NCBI RefSeq assembly: GCF_017569205.1
Contig: NZ_CP071870.1
Coordinates: forward strand, 496,001-560,000
Origin: Propioniciclava sp. MC1595
Lineage (GTDB): Bacteria; Actinomycetota; Actinomycetes; Propionibacteriales; Propionibacteriaceae
Reading direction: 5' to 3'
Length of the DNA stretch: 64,000 nt
Part shown: positions 33,103-42,125 of the stretch, one piece after another
How the letters are laid out: each line of letters starts with the position of its first letter
How positions within the stretch are numbered: position 1 is the first letter of the stretch
Notes under the pieces: model-generated
The model's input: the letters and a program-made list of their open reading frames with translations, nothing else
The model's database searches: none
Told to the model about the DNA's origin: nothing
Position numbers and translations under genes: made by a program

Positions 33103-34596
33103 TCAGCCACGGGCCAGTGCCCGCACCGTCTCGAGCGTGTCCGCCTCGGCGGCGGTCTTGTCGTCGCGGTAGCCGACCACCCGCGCGAACCGCAGGGCCA
33201 GGCCGCCCGGGTACCGGGTGGAGCGCTGCAGCCCGTCGAAGGCGATCTCGACCACCTGCTCGGGGCGCACGTGCACGACGTGACCCTCGCGGTGGGTCTC
33301 GAGGGCGAGGAACCGCTCGGTCTGCCAGCGCAGCATCTCGTCGGTCATCCCCTTGAAGGTCTTGCCCAGCATCGTGAAGGTGCCGTCGGCGTTGCGCGCG
33401 CCCAGGTGGATGTTCGACAGCCACCCGCGGCGGCGTCCGGACCCCCACTCGACGGCCAGGACGACCAGGTCGAGCGTGTGGACCGGCTTGACCTTCACCC
33501 ACCCGGACCCGCGGCGTCCGGCCTCGTAGGGGGCGTCGAGCGACTTCACCACGACGCCCTCCTGGCCCTGCGCGAGCACGTGCTCGGTGAACGCCTCGGC
33601 GACCTGCGGGAACGGCGTGATCGTGCGCTGCACCATCAGTTCGACCGGGGCCACCTCGCCGAGCCGGTCGATGCGGTCGACCAGCGGCAGGTCGAGCAAC
33701 GGCTCGCCGTCGATGAACAGGACGTCGAAGAAGAACGGCACCAGGCCGCCCGCCGCGGAGGCCGTGTCCTGGAACAGCCGTGGCCGCCCGGACGCGTCGA
33801 GCGCGAGGGCCTCGCCGTCGACGATGAGGGTCTCGGCGTCGATCCGGCGCACGGCCCGGGCGACCTCGGGCAGCCGGTCGGTGACCTCGTCGAGCGAGCG
33901 CGTGTACAGCCGCACCTCGTCGCCGCGCTTGTGGGCCTGGATCCGGATCCCGTCGAGCTTGGCCTCGATGGCGACCGGACGCCCCGGGCCCGCCTTGTCC
34001 AGCGCCTCGGCCACCGACGGCGCGGACGCCGCCAGCATCGGTTGCACCGGTGTGAAGACCCGGACCGTCACCGCGGAAAGCCCCGCCGCACCCTCGGTGA
34101 GGGCGGTGCCGGCGATCGCCGGTGCGGAGCCCGCCAGCATCGCGGCGCGGCGCACCACGGTCGACGAGACCCCGGCCGCCGCGGCGACGGCGTCGACCAG
34201 CAGGCCGGCCAGCGCGCCCTGGCGGATCTCGCCGGTCAGCAACCCCGCCAGGTACTGCTGCTCGCGGGCGGTCGCCCGGCCGAGCAGCGCGTCGAGGGCG
34301 GTCTGGCGGGCGCCCTGCGACCCCGGCCCGGACAGGGTGGTGAGGTGCTCCAGCGCGGCGTCGACCTCGGGCAGGGTCAGCGTCGGCGCGGACGCCGGGG
34401 CGGGCAGGGTGCCCAGCGACCGCCAGCCCACGCCGGTGCGGCGCTGGCGGATCGAGCCGCCGAGGTACGTCGCGGCGACCTCGGCCTCGTCGGCCCCGGC
34501 CCGGCGCAGCGCGTCGGCCAGGAGGGCGACCTTCTCCCTGCGCGAGCGGGTGGCCGCGACCTGCTCAGATGTCGCGGCCAGTTCGTCGAGGAGCAC
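33103..34596 (-). CDS. ATP-dependent DNA ligase
   Basis: A 497-residue ATP-dependent ligase of the bacterial LigB/archaeal-like type. Order of domains: N-terminal DNA-binding domain (about 1-180), adenylation domain with the nucleotidylated K213 in EAKLDGIR, motif III IVDGEALALD, motif IV QEGVVVKSLDAPYEAG, motif V VKVKPVHTLDLVV, then an OB fold. It seals nicks in repair rather than replication, for which bacteria use the NAD-type enzyme. GTG is the start; the preceding acidic small protein ends 3 bp upstream. No Ku gene is in the window. Confidence 0.92.
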   Translation of the reverse strand: MLLDELAATSEQVAATRSRREKVALLADALRRAGADEAEVAATYLGGSIRQRRTGVGWRSLGTLPAPASAPTLTLPEVDAALEHLTTLSGPGSQGARQTALDALLGRATAREQQYLAGLLTGEIRQGALAGLLVDAVAAAAGVSSTVVRRAAMLAGSAPAIAGTALTEGAAGLSAVTVRVFTPVQPMLAASAPSVAEALDKAGPGRPVAIEAKLDGIRIQAHKRGDEVRLYTRSLDEVTDRLPEVARAVRRIDAETLIVDGEALALDASGRPRLFQDTASAAGGLVPFFFDVLFIDGEPLLDLPLVDRIDRLGEVAPVELMVQRTITPFPQVAEAFTEHVLAQGQEGVVVKSLDAPYEAGRRGSGWVKVKPVHTLDLVVLAVEWGSGRRRGWLSNIHLGARNADGTFTMLGKTFKGMTDEMLRWQTERFLALETHREGHVVHVRPEQVVEIAFDGLQRSTRYPGGLALRFARVVGYRDDKTAAEADTLETVRALARG

Positions 34597-34599
34597 GCC

Positions 34600-34830
34600 T
34601 CAGAGCTCGGGGGCGCCGTCGGCGTCCTCGGGGCGGTCGACCACGGGCGGCTCGTCGTCGTCGGACTCGTCGTCGCCGCGGCGGCCCAGCGGGTCGGCGG
34701 TGCGGCCGGTGGGACCCTGGGTGTCGGCGATGTCGGTGAGGTCCTCACCCGGGTGGGTGCCGTAGCGGCCGGCGGCGGCCCCGGTCAGGTTCTCGGCGAG
34801 CTCGCCCAGGGGGCCGGGTTCGTGCGTCAT
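34600..34830 (-). CDS. Small acidic hypothetical protein
   Basis: A 76-residue hydrophilic protein with a strongly acidic C-terminus (RRGDDESDDDEPPVVDRPED). A very good ribosome-binding site (AAGGAGG) precedes the ATG, so translation is likely. It ends 3 bp before the ligase GTG and is probably co-transcribed. No family is recognised. Its composition suggests a disordered protein, perhaps a partner of the ligase; that is speculation from position only. Confidence 0.6.
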   Translation of the reverse strand: MTHEPGPLGELAENLTGAAAGRYGTHPGEDLTDIADTQGPTGRTADPLGRRGDDESDDDEPPVVDRPEDADGAPEL

Positions 34831-34965
34831 GGTGGGTTCCTCCTTGTCGACGGCGTGTGGCCCAGTGTGCCCGGAATGGGCAACACGCGGAACGCCCAAC
34901 GCCACACACACAGGAACGGGCCCTAGCCTCGGCATCACGCAACCGATCCGAAAGTGGGACCGCAC

Positions 34966-36327
34966 GTGCGACAGGTGACTTCCCCCGCCTGCTCGACGGC
35001 CCGCCGGGGACGCGCAACGACTGCGCTCGCCGCCGGGGCCCTCAGCATCGCCCTCCTCCTGGGCATCGCGCCGTCGGCGCCGGCCGACACCCTGACCGAT
35101 CGGCAGGCCCAGCTGGCCGGCCAGATCGACCAGAAGCGCCAGGAGATCCACGAGCACACCGGTGAGCTCGCCGAGGCCACCGCCGCGCTGGAGGCGTCCC
35201 AGCAGCGGCTCGCCGACGCCCGTGCGGCGCTTGAGGCGACCCGCGCGGAGCTGGCCGGGGCCCGCGCGCTGGACGCCCAGCTGGCCGCCGACCTCGACCG
35301 TGAGCGCACGGCCCTGCGCCGGGCGAAGGCCGCCACCGCGCAGGCCCGCACCCGCGTGCGCGAGCAGCAGCGCCGGATCAGCGACGCCGCCCGCGAGGCG
35401 TACCAGAAGCAGGGCAACCTCACCGGCATCGCCGTGGTCCTCGGTGGGCGCAACCCCGCCGAGATCGGCCAGCGGCTGCAGTGGGACACCACCATCTTCG
35501 ACACCAGCGCCCAGCGCATGGCCGAACTGCGCGTCCTCGAGGACCGACTCGCCGAGGCCGAGGCCACACAGTCCGAGATCGAGGCCCGCGTCGCCGCCGA
35601 CAAGCGCAGCAGTGAGGCCAACGTCGCCCGGATCGCGGAGCTCGAGGCGGACGCCGTCCGGCAGGAGGCCGCCGTCGCCGCGCTCGTCGTGCAGGACGAG
35701 CAGGCCCGCGCCGCCGCCCAGCAGGCGCTGGACGCCGACAACGCCGAGTACCAGGCGCTGCTGGACGAGGAGAAGAAGGTCCAGGGCGAGATCGCGGCCC
35801 GGGTGGCCGACCAGCTGTCGCGCGGGGCGTCCCGTGGGGACATCGCCAAGCTCGTCGCGATGGGCGTGGTCTCGCACGACCCGAAGACCTACCCGCTGGC
35901 CAACTCCGGGCCGCAGATGATCCTCAGCCCACAGGGCTTCATCCGCCCGCTGCTGGCCCGACCGGGCTCGCCGTTCGGCCCGCGGTTCCACCCGATCCTG
36001 AAGTACTGGCGCCCGCACAACGGCAACGACTGGGGCGCCGCCTGCGGCGTGCCGCTGTACGCGGCGCAGTCGGGCACCGTGGTGAAGGCCGGCTGGCAGG
36101 GCGGCTTCGGCAACTACGTGATCATCGACCACGGCGTCATCGGCGGGAAGTCGGTCATGACCGGTTATGCCCACCAGCAGAAGATGGTCGTGCGCGCCGG
36201 CCAGCGCGTCGAGATGGGCCAGCAGATCGGCTACGTCGGCACGACCGGCCTCTCCACCGGCTGCCACCTGCACCTGCAGGTCTACGAGAACGGCACGCCG
36301 GTCGACCCGATGCGCTACATCCCCTGA
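34966..36327 (+). CDS. M23-family peptidase with coiled-coil (EnvC/NlpD-like)
   Basis: A 453-residue secreted protein. A signal peptide (about residues 1-27, hydrophobic ALSIALLLGIAPSAPA) is followed by long coiled coils (about 30-270, Ala/Glu/Arg rich), then an M23 lysostaphin-like domain with HNGNDWG (His and Asp ligands) and HLHLQVYENG (HxH). It probably cleaves, or activates cleavage of, peptidoglycan cross-bridges in cell division or wall growth. GTG 34966 is chosen as giving a typical signal peptide; GTGs at 34954 and 34975 are alternatives. TAGCCT at 34924 may be its -10. Confidence 0.86.
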   Translation: MRQVTSPACSTARRGRATTALAAGALSIALLLGIAPSAPADTLTDRQAQLAGQIDQKRQEIHEHTGELAEATAALEASQQRLADARAALEATRAELAGARALDAQLAADLDRERTALRRAKAATAQARTRVREQQRRISDAAREAYQKQGNLTGIAVVLGGRNPAEIGQRLQWDTTIFDTSAQRMAELRVLEDRLAEAEATQSEIEARVAADKRSSEANVARIAELEADAVRQEAAVAALVVQDEQARAAAQQALDADNAEYQALLDEEKKVQGEIAARVADQLSRGASRGDIAKLVAMGVVSHDPKTYPLANSGPQMILSPQGFIRPLLARPGSPFGPRFHPILKYWRPHNGNDWGAACGVPLYAAQSGTVVKAGWQGGFGNYVIIDHGVIGGKSVMTGYAHQQKMVVRAGQRVEMGQQIGYVGTTGLSTGCHLHLQVYENGTPVDPMRYIP

Positions 36328-36331
36328 CGGG

Positions 36332-38506
36332 TCAGCCGACGCTGGCCAGCGCCAGCGGGAGGACGGAGTCCGCCCCCGCCTGCCGCAGGAGCCGCCCGGC
36401 CACCGTCATGGTCCAGCGCGAGTCGACGAGGTCGTCGACCAGCAGCACCGGCCCCTCGAGCGAGGCGAGGCGTTCGGCCATCGTCGGCGGCACGCTGAAC
36501 CGGCCCCAGAGGTCGCGCACCCGGTAGGCGGAGTTCGTCGAGCCCCGCAGCGGTTCGGCCGTGGGGGAGAGTTCCAGCGGACCGAGCAACTCGAGCCGCC
36601 CGGCCGACGCGACGCCGGTGGCCAGCGTGTCCACCAGCCGCGGACGCCCCAGGCTCGGCACCCACGCCACCGCCACCGGGCGCTGCTCCCACTCCCAGCC
36701 GGCCAGCACGCGCAGCACCGCGCGCCCCAGCTCGGGCGGCACCTCGGCGTCGACCGGGTTGCCCTCGGCGTCGGACGCGAACAGCTCGCGCAGCCGGCCA
36801 CCCCAGCCCAGGTCGGTGAGGCGGGCCACCACCCGGCCCTCGGCGACCTGCTCGCCGGGCGGGATCTTGCCCTTGAGCGGCTCGCCGTCGGCCAGCACCC
36901 CGAGCGTGTCGAGCCCCGTCGGCCACAGCGCCCGCGGTGCGACCGGGACGCCGACGTGCTCGAGCGTCTCGCGCGCGCTCTCCAGCACCGGCACCGTCAC
37001 GTCGGTGGGGTACCAGGGCCCGGCGCAGGTGTCGCAGCGCCCGCACGGGGCGGCGTGCGGGTCGTCGAGCTCGGCGGTGAGGAACGCCATCCGGCACTGC
37101 TCGCCCGGTGCGGCACGGTCCGTCCCCAGTCGCTGGTAGGCGAGCATCGCCTCCTGCTCGGCGACCCGCGCGGCGGCGACGCGCTCGTAGCGCTCGGCGT
37201 CGTACGTCCACGGTCGCCCCGTGCCGACCCAGCCGCCCTGCACGGCCTCGACGGCGCCGTCGACCGCGAGCACCTTGAGCAGCAGCTCCAGCGGCCCCCG
37301 GCGGATGTCGACGCGGGCCTCGAGGGCGGCGAGCGACAACGGCCGGTCGGCCTCGGCCAGCGCGCCGAGCACGGCGTCGGCCTTGGCTTGGGTCGGCATG
37401 GCGTTGGTGGCGAACCAGTGCCAGATGTCGCGATCCTCCACCCCGGGCAGCAACAGGACGTCGGCGCTCGGCGTCGCTCGGCCCGCGCGGCCGACCTGCT
37501 GGTAGTAGGCGACCGGCGAGCTGGGGGCGCCCAGGTGGACCACGAAGCCGAGGTCGGGCTTGTCGAAGCCCATGCCGAGGGCTGAGGTGGCCACCAGCGC
37601 CTTCACCTCGTTGCGCTTGAGCGCCTCCTCGGCCGCCTCGCGTTCGGCGGCGTCGGTGCGGCCCGTGTAGGGCAGCACCCGGTGGCCCGCCTTCGCGAGC
37701 AGGGCGGCCGCGTCCTCGGCGGCCGAGACCGTCAGGCAGTAGACGATGCCGCTGCCCGGCAGCGCGTCGAGGTGCTCGGCCAGCCACGCCAGCCGGCGGG
37801 CGGGGGTGCCGAGCTCGAGCACGCCCAGGCGCAGCGACTCCCGCGCCAGCGCGCCGCGCAGCGTGAGCACCTCGTGGCCGCCGGCGGCCATCTGCTCGGC
37901 CACGTCGGCCACCACCCGCTCGTTCGCGGTCGCGGTGGTGGCCAGCACCGGGACGCCGGCCGGCAGCTCGGTGATCAGGTCGCGGATGCGCCGGTAGTCG
38001 GGCCGGAAGTCGTGGCCCCAGTCGCTGATGCAGTGGGCCTCGTCGATGACCAGCAGCCCGCACCGCTCGACCAGCGTCGGCAGCTGCTCGGCGCGGAAGC
38101 GCGGGTTGACCAGTCGCTCGGGGGAGACGAACAGGACGTCGACGTCGTCGTCGGCCAGGTGCTGCTCGATCGCCCTCCACTCGGTGACGTTGGCCGAGTT
38201 GATCGCCGCTGCCCGGACGCCGGCCCGCTCGGCCGCAGCCACCTGGTCGCGCATCAGGGCCAGCAGGGGGGACACGATCAGCGCCGGCCCGGACCCCGCC
38301 CGGCGCTGCAGCAGCGCCGCGATGAAGTAGACCGCCGACTTGCCCCACCCGGTGCGCTGCACCACCAGCGCGCGCTCGTGCCGGGCGACGAGGGCCTCGA
38401 TGGCCTCGAACTGGCCCGGGTGGAAGGTGGCGTCGGGACGCCCGGTCAGGTCGCGCAGCACCGCCAGCGCGTCGTCGGCGAGGGCGGGCGTCGTGGAGTG
38501 GGCCAT
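36332..38506 (-). CDS. RecQ-family DNA helicase fused to a phosphoribosyltransferase-like domain
   Basis: A 724-residue helicase. Walker A RTGWGKS is at 51-57, DEAH at 155-158, ATTATANERVV is motif III, and PYTGRTDAAER, TSALGMGFDKPDL and QQVGRAGRA are motifs IV-VI. The RQC-type zinc cluster is CRMAFLTAELDD to CGRCDTC near 460. The C-terminal ~170 residues are not the usual RecQ tail; near 690 VLLVDDLVDSRWTMTVAGRL matches the PRPP-binding loop of type I phosphoribosyltransferases. Helicases with this tail occur in actinobacteria. ATG 38506 is chosen over a longer frame since homology begins there. The role of the tail is unknown. Confidence 0.88.
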   Translation of the reverse strand: MAHSTTPALADDALAVLRDLTGRPDATFHPGQFEAIEALVARHERALVVQRTGWGKSAVYFIAALLQRRAGSGPALIVSPLLALMRDQVAAAERAGVRAAAINSANVTEWRAIEQHLADDDVDVLFVSPERLVNPRFRAEQLPTLVERCGLLVIDEAHCISDWGHDFRPDYRRIRDLITELPAGVPVLATTATANERVVADVAEQMAAGGHEVLTLRGALARESLRLGVLELGTPARRLAWLAEHLDALPGSGIVYCLTVSAAEDAAALLAKAGHRVLPYTGRTDAAEREAAEEALKRNEVKALVATSALGMGFDKPDLGFVVHLGAPSSPVAYYQQVGRAGRATPSADVLLLPGVEDRDIWHWFATNAMPTQAKADAVLGALAEADRPLSLAALEARVDIRRGPLELLLKVLAVDGAVEAVQGGWVGTGRPWTYDAERYERVAAARVAEQEAMLAYQRLGTDRAAPGEQCRMAFLTAELDDPHAAPCGRCDTCAGPWYPTDVTVPVLESARETLEHVGVPVAPRALWPTGLDTLGVLADGEPLKGKIPPGEQVAEGRVVARLTDLGWGGRLRELFASDAEGNPVDAEVPPELGRAVLRVLAGWEWEQRPVAVAWVPSLGRPRLVDTLATGVASAGRLELLGPLELSPTAEPLRGSTNSAYRVRDLWGRFSVPPTMAERLASLEGPVLLVDDLVDSRWTMTVAGRLLRQAGADSVLPLALASVG

Positions 38507-38594
38507 GCCCGCCACTGTGTCACGGCCGCCCGACAGTTTCTGCACGCGTTCCCCTGTCGGGGCGTCGATCGCTCCCCTGGATTGCGGGTGGGCG

Positions 38595-39065
38595 ACCCTC
38601 GAGTTCTTCGAGATCGGCATCGCCGATCTCCCGCTCTACAACCGCGACCTCGACGCGAACTACCCGCCCGAGGCCATCGCGCTGAAGGACGCCATCCACA
38701 GCGCGCACGCGATCCTCTTCGTGACCCCCGAGTACAACCGCTCCATCCCGGGTGCACTGAAGAACGCCATCGACTGGGCGTCGCGCCCGTGGGGCCAGAA
38801 CGCCTTCGTGAACCTGCCGGCCGCCGTCATCGGCGCGTCCCCGGGCAACCTGGGCACCGCCCTGGCCCAGCACAGCCTCCGCGCGGTGCTGAGCTTCCTC
38901 AACACCCGCCAGATGACCTCGCCGGAGGCCTATGTCACCTTCGACCCGGCCGACTTCGGGCCCGACGGGCAGGTGAGCGACCGCACCCGCGACTTCCTGA
39001 CCGGCTTCGTCACCGAGTTCCGCGACCACATCGAGCGCGTGCTGACGGTCCTGCCGCGGCTCTGA
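38595..39065 (+). pseudogene. NAD(P)H-dependent FMN reductase-like, N-terminus missing
   Basis: Homology to flavodoxin-like NADPH:FMN reductases begins abruptly at TLEFFEIGIADLPLYNRDLD and continues through LFVTPEYNRSIPGALKNAID and SPGNLGTALAQHSLRAVLS to a normal end. The first ~35 residues, containing the FMN phosphate loop (GSLRKGS-like), are absent, and the 88 bp between here and the divergent recQ start contain no suitable start codon or ribosome-binding site. The remainder is about 156 codons. It looks like a 5'-deleted gene rather than an alternative start. Confidence 0.78.
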
Positions 39066-39077
39066 GATCCCGCCTCC

Positions 39078-39113
39078 CGACGGGCCCCGACGCACGGCGT
39101 CCGGGGCCCGTCG
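39078..39113 (+). terminator. Hairpin after the truncated reductase
   Basis: CGACGGGCCCCGACG pairs with CGTCCGGGGCCCGTCG, with a single bulge and a 5-nt loop, shortly after the stop at 39065. Confidence 0.75.
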
Positions 39114-39307
39114 CCGTGGGGCGGACGACCTTCGATGACATCGGCCCGGCGCCCCACCCCTAGCCGGGATGCCATCCATGACCCGCGATGACGGGATTGT
39201 TACAACTTTCGGTGAGTTCGGTTCCATGCCTGTCGCGAGCCCCGCCGAGGCGTTACGGTGCGTCTGGCCCGCAGGGTGCGGGCCCACGACCAACGGAGGT
39301 AGTGCCC

Positions 39308-40603
39308 GTGACCGAACCCATCGACGACGGCCGGAAGGCCGGCCACCACGAACGCGTCGACGACGACGGCGGCCAGGTCGCCAAGTGGAAGATCATCGGC
39401 CCCGGCATCGTCGTGGCCGGCACGGGCGTGGGCGCGGCCGACATGGTCGCGACGCTGGTCGCCGGCTCCCGCTACGGCTACATGCTGCTCTGGGCCGTGC
39501 TCTTCGGCGTCATCATGAAGATCATCCTGGTCGAGGGTGCGGGTCGGTACTCGCTGGCCACCGGCTACACGATGTTCGAGGGCTGGCGCCGCCTCGGCAA
39601 GTGGACGACGTTCTACTTCGCGCCCTACATCGTCATCTGGGGCTTCGTCTACGGCGCGAGCGCGATGTCGTCGACCGCCCTGCCGCTGGCCGCGCTGTTC
39701 CCGCAGGTGCCGCTGATCGCGTTCGCCATCGCGACGGGAATCATCGGCTTCCTGCTGGTGTGGTTCAACCACTACGCGATCGTCGAGAAGGTGTCGGCCG
39801 TCCTGGTCGGCCTGATGTTCCTCACCATCGTGACCCTGGCGATCATCGCCCTGCCGAACGTCCCCGAGATGCTGGGCGGACTCCTCCCGCGCCTGCCCGA
39901 CGACCCGAACGGCATCATGTACACCCTCGCGCTCGCCGGCGGCGTCGGCGGCACCATCACCCTGGCGGCCTACGGCTACTGGCTGCGTGAGAAGGGCTGG
40001 TACACGCCCAAGTGGATGCAGGTCATGCGCATCGACAACACGATGGCCTACGTCATCACCGGCATCTTCGTGGTCTCGATGCTCATCGTCGGCGCCGAGG
40101 TCGTCCGCGCGGCCGGCGTCACGCTGAGCGCCGGTGACAAGGGCCTGCTCGACCTCGAGCGCGTGCTCGAGGAGCGCTACGGCCTGTTCGTCGGCAAGGC
40201 CTTCCTCGTCGGCTTCTTCGCCGCCGCGTTGTCGTCGGTCATCGGCGTGTGGAACGGCGTCTCGCTGATGTTCGCCGACTTCATGGGTCGCATGCGCGGC
40301 CTGCCCGACGGGCACCCCGACACACGCGTGGGTGGCAAGTACTTCAAGTGGTACCTGATCTGGCTGACCTTCCCGCCGATGATCCTGCTGTTCCTCGACC
40401 AGCCGTTCGGCCTGATCATCGCCTACGGCGTGCTCGGCGCCCTGTTCATGCCCTTCATGGCCGTGGCCAACCTGGGCCTGCTCAACGGCAAGCACATCCC
40501 CGCCGAGTGGCGGAACAACTGGTGGCAGAACATCGCCCTGGGCATCACCGCGGTGCTGTTCATCATCCTCGGCGTCTACCAACTCTGGAACGCCATCACC
40601 TGA
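39308..40603 (+). CDS. Divergent Nramp-family transporter
   Basis: A 431-residue protein with 11 predicted helices and the Nramp fold. Helix 1 reads IVVAGTGVGAADMVATL (about 34-50) where classical Mn/Fe Nramps have a DPGN motif; helix 6 (about 205-222) is LALAGGVGGTITLAAYG where they have MPH. The canonical metal-contact residues are therefore absent, as in diverged Nramp-related clades, so the substrate cannot be assumed to be Mn or Fe. GTG 39308 is used because GGAGG lies 8 nt upstream; the open frame extends 40 codons farther. A strong terminator follows. Confidence 0.8.
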   Translation: MTEPIDDGRKAGHHERVDDDGGQVAKWKIIGPGIVVAGTGVGAADMVATLVAGSRYGYMLLWAVLFGVIMKIILVEGAGRYSLATGYTMFEGWRRLGKWTTFYFAPYIVIWGFVYGASAMSSTALPLAALFPQVPLIAFAIATGIIGFLLVWFNHYAIVEKVSAVLVGLMFLTIVTLAIIALPNVPEMLGGLLPRLPDDPNGIMYTLALAGGVGGTITLAAYGYWLREKGWYTPKWMQVMRIDNTMAYVITGIFVVSMLIVGAEVVRAAGVTLSAGDKGLLDLERVLEERYGLFVGKAFLVGFFAAALSSVIGVWNGVSLMFADFMGRMRGLPDGHPDTRVGGKYFKWYLIWLTFPPMILLFLDQPFGLIIAYGVLGALFMPFMAVANLGLLNGKHIPAEWRNNWWQNIALGITAVLFIILGVYQLWNAIT

Positions 40604-40628
40604 CGACCGCTAGGCTCGCAGGCACGTC

Positions 40629-40665
40629 GACGCCGCGGGGTCCCGCTGACGGGCCCCGCGGCGTC
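40629..40665 (+). terminator. Perfect hairpin after the Nramp-like gene
   Basis: GACGCCGCGGGG (40629-40640) pairs with CCCCGCGGCGTC (40654-40665); inside, CCCG pairs with CGGG around CTGA. It is followed by TTCCTT. Confidence 0.88.
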
Positions 40666-40685
40666 TTCCTTGGGGAGGGGAACGC

Positions 40686-41342
40686 ATGGCGAGGGAATCC
40701 ACGGGGGCGTCCCGCGCCCTGTACCCGTTCAGCCTGCTGCGCTGGGTGATCCTGGTCACCGCGGGCACGTTCCTGGGCCTGCTCCCGCCCATCGCCGCCT
40801 ACGTCGCCGCCACCCGCATCGACCTGCCCGCGTGGGCGGTCTACCCGACGGTCGCCATGGCGGGCGGCTTCCAGGGGCTGCTCATGGGGCTCGGCCAGGC
40901 CCTCGCCCTGTACTGGACGCGCGCCGCCGTGCCCCGCGCGGGGTGGACCCTGATCACCATGGCGGGCGCCCTCGTCGCCTGGTCCCTCGGCCTGTTGCCC
41001 GCGACCATGCGGGCCCTCGACGAACCCCTCGACCTCGACTCGCGCCCGGTGCTGTGGGCGACCGTCGGCGGGGCCGTCCTGCTGGTGCTCGTGGTGCCGC
41101 TGGCCCACTGGCTGGTCCTCCGCCGCGTCATGCCCGGCGCTGGCATGTGGGTCGTGGTCGAGTCGGTGGCCATCGTGGTCGCGCTGGCCGCCGTGTGGGG
41201 CTTCGGCCAGTCCGTCGACCCCACCCGCCCGCTCGACGACCTCCTCCCGCAGCTCGCCCTCGCCGGCGGCGCGGTCGCCCTCGCGTTCACGCTCGTCACC
41301 GGCCTCGGCATGCTCATGCTCGCGCCGCGCCGCGGGGAGTGA
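40686..41342 (+). CDS. Hypothetical membrane protein, about six helices
   Basis: A 218-residue integral membrane protein with hydrophobic segments near residues 18-42, 52-76, 86-103, 118-140, 153-172 and 190-212. GGGGAGGGG precedes the ATG. It resembles no family I can name; its lone conserved-looking feature is repeated Gly-rich helices. It stands between a terminator and a promoter with a palindrome, so it may be a single-gene unit. The two-component genes that follow could respond to it, but there is no direct evidence. Confidence 0.6.
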   Translation: MARESTGASRALYPFSLLRWVILVTAGTFLGLLPPIAAYVAATRIDLPAWAVYPTVAMAGGFQGLLMGLGQALALYWTRAAVPRAGWTLITMAGALVAWSLGLLPATMRALDEPLDLDSRPVLWATVGGAVLLVLVVPLAHWLVLRRVMPGAGMWVVVESVAIVVALAAVWGFGQSVDPTRPLDDLLPQLALAGGAVALAFTLVTGLGMLMLAPRRGE

Positions 41343-41371
41343 ACGCGACCGGTCCCTGACTCCACGATCGC

Positions 41372-41385
41372 GTCCGGATCCGGAC
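41372..41385. promoter_or_regulatory. Perfect 14-bp palindrome upstream of the two-component operon
   Basis: GTCCGGATCCGGAC reads the same on both strands, 60 bp before the response-regulator start. Its position suits an operator, perhaps for autoregulation. Confidence 0.4.
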
Positions 41386-41444
41386 ACCGTTCGCACGGAA
41401 TCGCAACATTCCTCTGCCAGTGTTGGGCCCATGAGGAGCACGCG

Positions 41445-42125
41445 ATGAGCCACCTGCTGCTGGTCGAGGACGACGCCGGCGTGGCCAAGCTGCTGGCCCT
41501 GGCGATGCGGTCGTTGGGACACACCGTCACGGTCGCGCCCGACGGGTACGCCGGGCTGGATGCCCTGGACCGGGAGACCGTCGACGTCGTCCTGCTCGAC
41601 GTGATGATGCCCGGCATCGACGGCTTCGAGACCGCCCGCCGGATGCGCGCCCGCTCCCAGGTCCCGATCGTGATGCTGACCGCGCGCTCCGACCCGGTCG
41701 ACATCGTCGCCGGCCTCGAGTGCGGCGCCGACGACTACGTCACCAAGCCCGCGGAGCCGCGGGTGCTGGACGCCCGAGTGAAGGCCATCCTGCGCCGGGC
41801 CACCCCCGCCCCAGAGGACGTCGTCGTCCACCGCATCGGCGACCTCGTCCTCGACCCGGGCGCCCGCAAGCTCTCGCGCGGGGCGTCCGAGGTGCCGCTG
41901 ACCCCCACCGAGTTCGACGTCCTGGCCGAGCTGGCGGACCACCGCGGCCAGGCCCTCAGCCGCCACCAGCTGCTGCAGCGCGTCTGGGGCTACGGCTACG
42001 CCGGCGACTCCCGGCTCGTCGACGCCGTCATCCAGCGCCTGCGCACCAAGGTCGAGCCCGCCCCCGCCCGGCCGACCCACATCCAGACCGTGCGCGGCGT
42101 CGGCTACCGGTTGGAGCGGCCATGA
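41445..42125 (+). CDS. OmpR/PhoB-family response regulator
   Basis: A 226-residue regulator. Receiver: VEDD (residues 7-10), phospho-acceptor D52 in VVLLDVMMPG, K101 in VTKPAEPRVL. The C-terminal winged helix (about 125-225) has LTPTEFDVLAELADHRGQA and the closing HIQTVRGVGYRLE. GAGGAG lies before the ATG at the right spacing. Its TGA overlaps the ATG of the kinase gene. The signal is unknown; a divergently placed or adjacent membrane protein gene precedes it. Confidence 0.94.
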   Translation: MSHLLLVEDDAGVAKLLALAMRSLGHTVTVAPDGYAGLDALDRETVDVVLLDVMMPGIDGFETARRMRARSQVPIVMLTARSDPVDIVAGLECGADDYVTKPAEPRVLDARVKAILRRATPAPEDVVVHRIGDLVLDPGARKLSRGASEVPLTPTEFDVLAELADHRGQALSRHQLLQRVWGYGYAGDSRLVDAVIQRLRTKVEPAPARPTHIQTVRGVGYRLERP

